Positions 62,825-64,000 of a DNA stretch of 64,000 nt are shown in pieces. A program made the position numbers and the translations under genes. The stretch covers positions 744,001 to 808,000 of the forward strand of contig JADJIS010000003.1 of the NCBI GenBank assembly GCA_016706865.1, read 5' to 3'. The notes beneath the pieces are model-generated. The model did no database searches. It worked only from the letters and a program-made list of their open reading frames with translations, and was not told where the DNA came from. The first letter of the stretch is position 1. Every line of letters begins with the position of its first letter. This stretch comes from Bacteroidota bacterium (lineage in GTDB: Bacteria > Bacteroidota > Bacteroidia > Chitinophagales > BACL12).

Positions 62825-64000
62825 ATGTCGAAGTCGAACAAATTAACGGTATTCATTCTTGTTGCAATGGCATTGGGTATTTTTATTGGCGCCTTATTAC
62901 ATAAGAATGCCACCGGAAAAGAGTTAACATACACTCCAAATAAGGATTTTACCGGAAAGGAAAGTATTATTCTCGACTATGGGAATGTTAAACATGAAGT
63001 TGTTGTCTACACAGTTAAAACAGCTGCTGAAAAACAAATGATAACGGATAGTCTTGGTAAAGGGGTGGTAACCACTCTTGTTAATAAATCGGTAACCTTC
63101 GTACCAGGCATTATAAGTTCGGGTGATGCCAATGACCTTGATAGTAAAATAAGCGGAGCAAAAAACGGAACAGTTGAAATTACACTAATAAAGAAGATCG
63201 CCTCAAATATCTCAATACTCACCACAATTTTTTTATCCCTCATTAAAATGATAATTGCCCCGCTGGTTTTGTCAACTTTAATTGTAGGTATTGCAAAAAC
63301 CGGAGATGTAAAAACTGTTGGAAGAGTAGGAGGGAAAACGATGTTGTGGTTTATTACTGCAAGCCTTGTTTCTCTCACACTTGGGATGGTATTGGTAAAT
63401 GCATTTCAACCCGGGGCACAAATGAATTTGCCATTACCCGCTGATAATGTTTCCACCGGAGTGGATGGTGGTGCACTATCGTTTGTTACTTTTATTACGC
63501 ATGTATTTCCTACAAGCATATTTAAAGCAATGGCAGAAAATGAAATATTACAGATCGTAGTATTCAGTTTGTTTTTTGGCGTTGCATGTGCTGCAATTGG
63601 TGAAAAAACAAAACCTATTGTAAATGCATTAGATACACTTTCGCATATCATGATAAAAATTACCATTTATGTAATGGGATTTGCACCTTATGCGGTTTTT
63701 GCAGCAATGTGTTCTGTAATTACAACTAAAGGATTAGATGTTTTAGTTACTTATGCAGTATTTATGGGTGAATTTTATCTCGGTTTATTAATATTGTGGG
63801 TCCTATTAATTTCTGCAGGATTTGCCGTACTTCGCAAAAGAGTTTTTACTTTATTGCGACGAATTAAAGAACCTTTTTTATTGGCATTCAGTACAGCAAG
63901 CAGTGAAGCTGCCTTTCCCAAATTAATTACAGAACTCGAGCGCTTCGGATGCAATAATAAGATCGTGAGTTTTACACTTCCTTTAGGTTATTCATTTAAT
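62825..64000 (+). CDS. Dicarboxylate/amino-acid:cation symporter (3' end missing)
   Basis: The first 392 residues of an SDF/DAACS-family secondary transporter (GltP/DctA type), open to the window edge. It has TM1 (LTVFILVAMALGIFIGALLH), an unusually long periplasmic insert of about 90 residues before TM2 (SIILDYGNVKHEVVVY to KKIASNISILTT), the conserved SLIKMIIAPLVLSTLIVGI and the serine-rich re-entrant loop FSTASSEAAFPKL. It takes up glutamate, aspartate or C4-dicarboxylates with Na+ or H+. The long first loop is a common feature of Bacteroidota members. Confidence 0.93.
   Translation, partial: MSKSNKLTVFILVAMALGIFIGALLHKNATGKELTYTPNKDFTGKESIILDYGNVKHEVVVYTVKTAAEKQMITDSLGKGVVTTLVNKSVTFVPGIISSGDANDLDSKISGAKNGTVEITLIKKIASNISILTTIFLSLIKMIIAPLVLSTLIVGIAKTGDVKTVGRVGGKTMLWFITASLVSLTLGMVLVNAFQPGAQMNLPLPADNVSTGVDGGALSFVTFITHVFPTSIFKAMAENEILQIVVFSLFFGVACAAIGEKTKPIVNALDTLSHIMIKITIYVMGFAPYAVFAAMCSVITTKGLDVLVTYAVFMGEFYLGLLILWVLLISAGFAVLRKRVFTLLRRIKEPFLLAFSTASSEAAFPKLITELERFGCNNKIVSFTLPLGYSFN

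Noticed and set aside
62825..63666. Two minus-strand frames (about 123 and 86 codons) near the right end
   Set aside because: They are antisense to the symporter gene, which has clear SDF motifs and runs off the window edge.

Overview
The window reads as one contig of an AT-rich Bacteroidota chromosome, most likely a free-living Chitinophagales- or Sphingobacteriales-like organism. The evidence is protein families: at least nine secreted proteins end in a type A C-terminal sorting domain of the type IX secretion system (T9SS), one ends in the gliding-motility (type B) sorting domain, and there are SusC-like carboxypeptidase-domain TonB receptors, Bacteroidota -7 promoter boxes (TAnnTTTG) and almost no Shine-Dalgarno sites. 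No rRNA, tRNA, phage or CRISPR locus was found. The first and last genes run off the window edges.

Region 1 (1-18.1 kb) is housekeeping and secreted proteins: two tandem subtilases, an NTF2-like protein, an IS200-like (RAYT-type) transposase followed by a field of two-hairpin REP-like elements, a WYL regulator, a DinB-like protein, a TonB receptor, a repeat-bearing gliding-type secreted protein, DNA primase on the minus strand, a 1.1 kb tandem repeat array, a DUF4476 protein, a secreted beta-helix protein and a small membrane lipoprotein. Region 2 (18.1-23.4 kb) is a vitamin B12 uptake operon: a cobalamin riboswitch, then a T9SS-exported beta-propeller resembling the BtuG B12-binding proteins, then binding protein, permease and ATPase of a BtuFCD-type importer, the last three overlapping by 4 bases each. 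Region 3 (23.4-28.6 kb) holds a methyltransferase, a lipoprotein MsrB, a YbiT-like ABC-F protein, one intact and one truncated lipoprotein gene, and several families of small palindromic repeats.

Region 4 (28.6-57.9 kb) is a large metal-homeostasis island. The first half looks copper-specific: Sco1, a Cys-rich small protein, a T9SS thioredoxin-like protein, a T9SS multicopper oxidase, a T9SS beta-propeller, an AraC regulator carrying its own HMA-like metal-binding domain, an HMA-MauE membrane protein, a CPH-type CopB ATPase, a His-rich lipoprotein, a CusA-like pump split into two adjacent ORFs, a TolC-like channel, two different periplasmic adaptors, a second T9SS thioredoxin-like protein and a beta-barrel. 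The second half looks like Zn/Co/Cd efflux: a DUF6660-like protein, a CzcA-type pump fused to its own TolC-like channel, a His-rich adaptor, a YceI-like protein, a P1B-2 ATPase with an unusual phosphorylation motif, and a MerR regulator divergent from a Cys-rich lipoprotein over a clear MerR-type operator. Together they would move metal from cytosol to periplasm (ATPases), from periplasm to outside (RND tripartite pumps), and handle it at the cell surface (T9SS oxidase and thioredoxin folds).

Region 5 (58.3-64 kb) has a T9SS BNR-type beta-propeller, a second TonB receptor, a small Cys/His-rich protein, and the first 392 residues of a dicarboxylate/amino-acid:cation symporter. Five genes carry an exact TAnnTTTG box only 4-5 bases before the start codon, which suggests leaderless transcripts.
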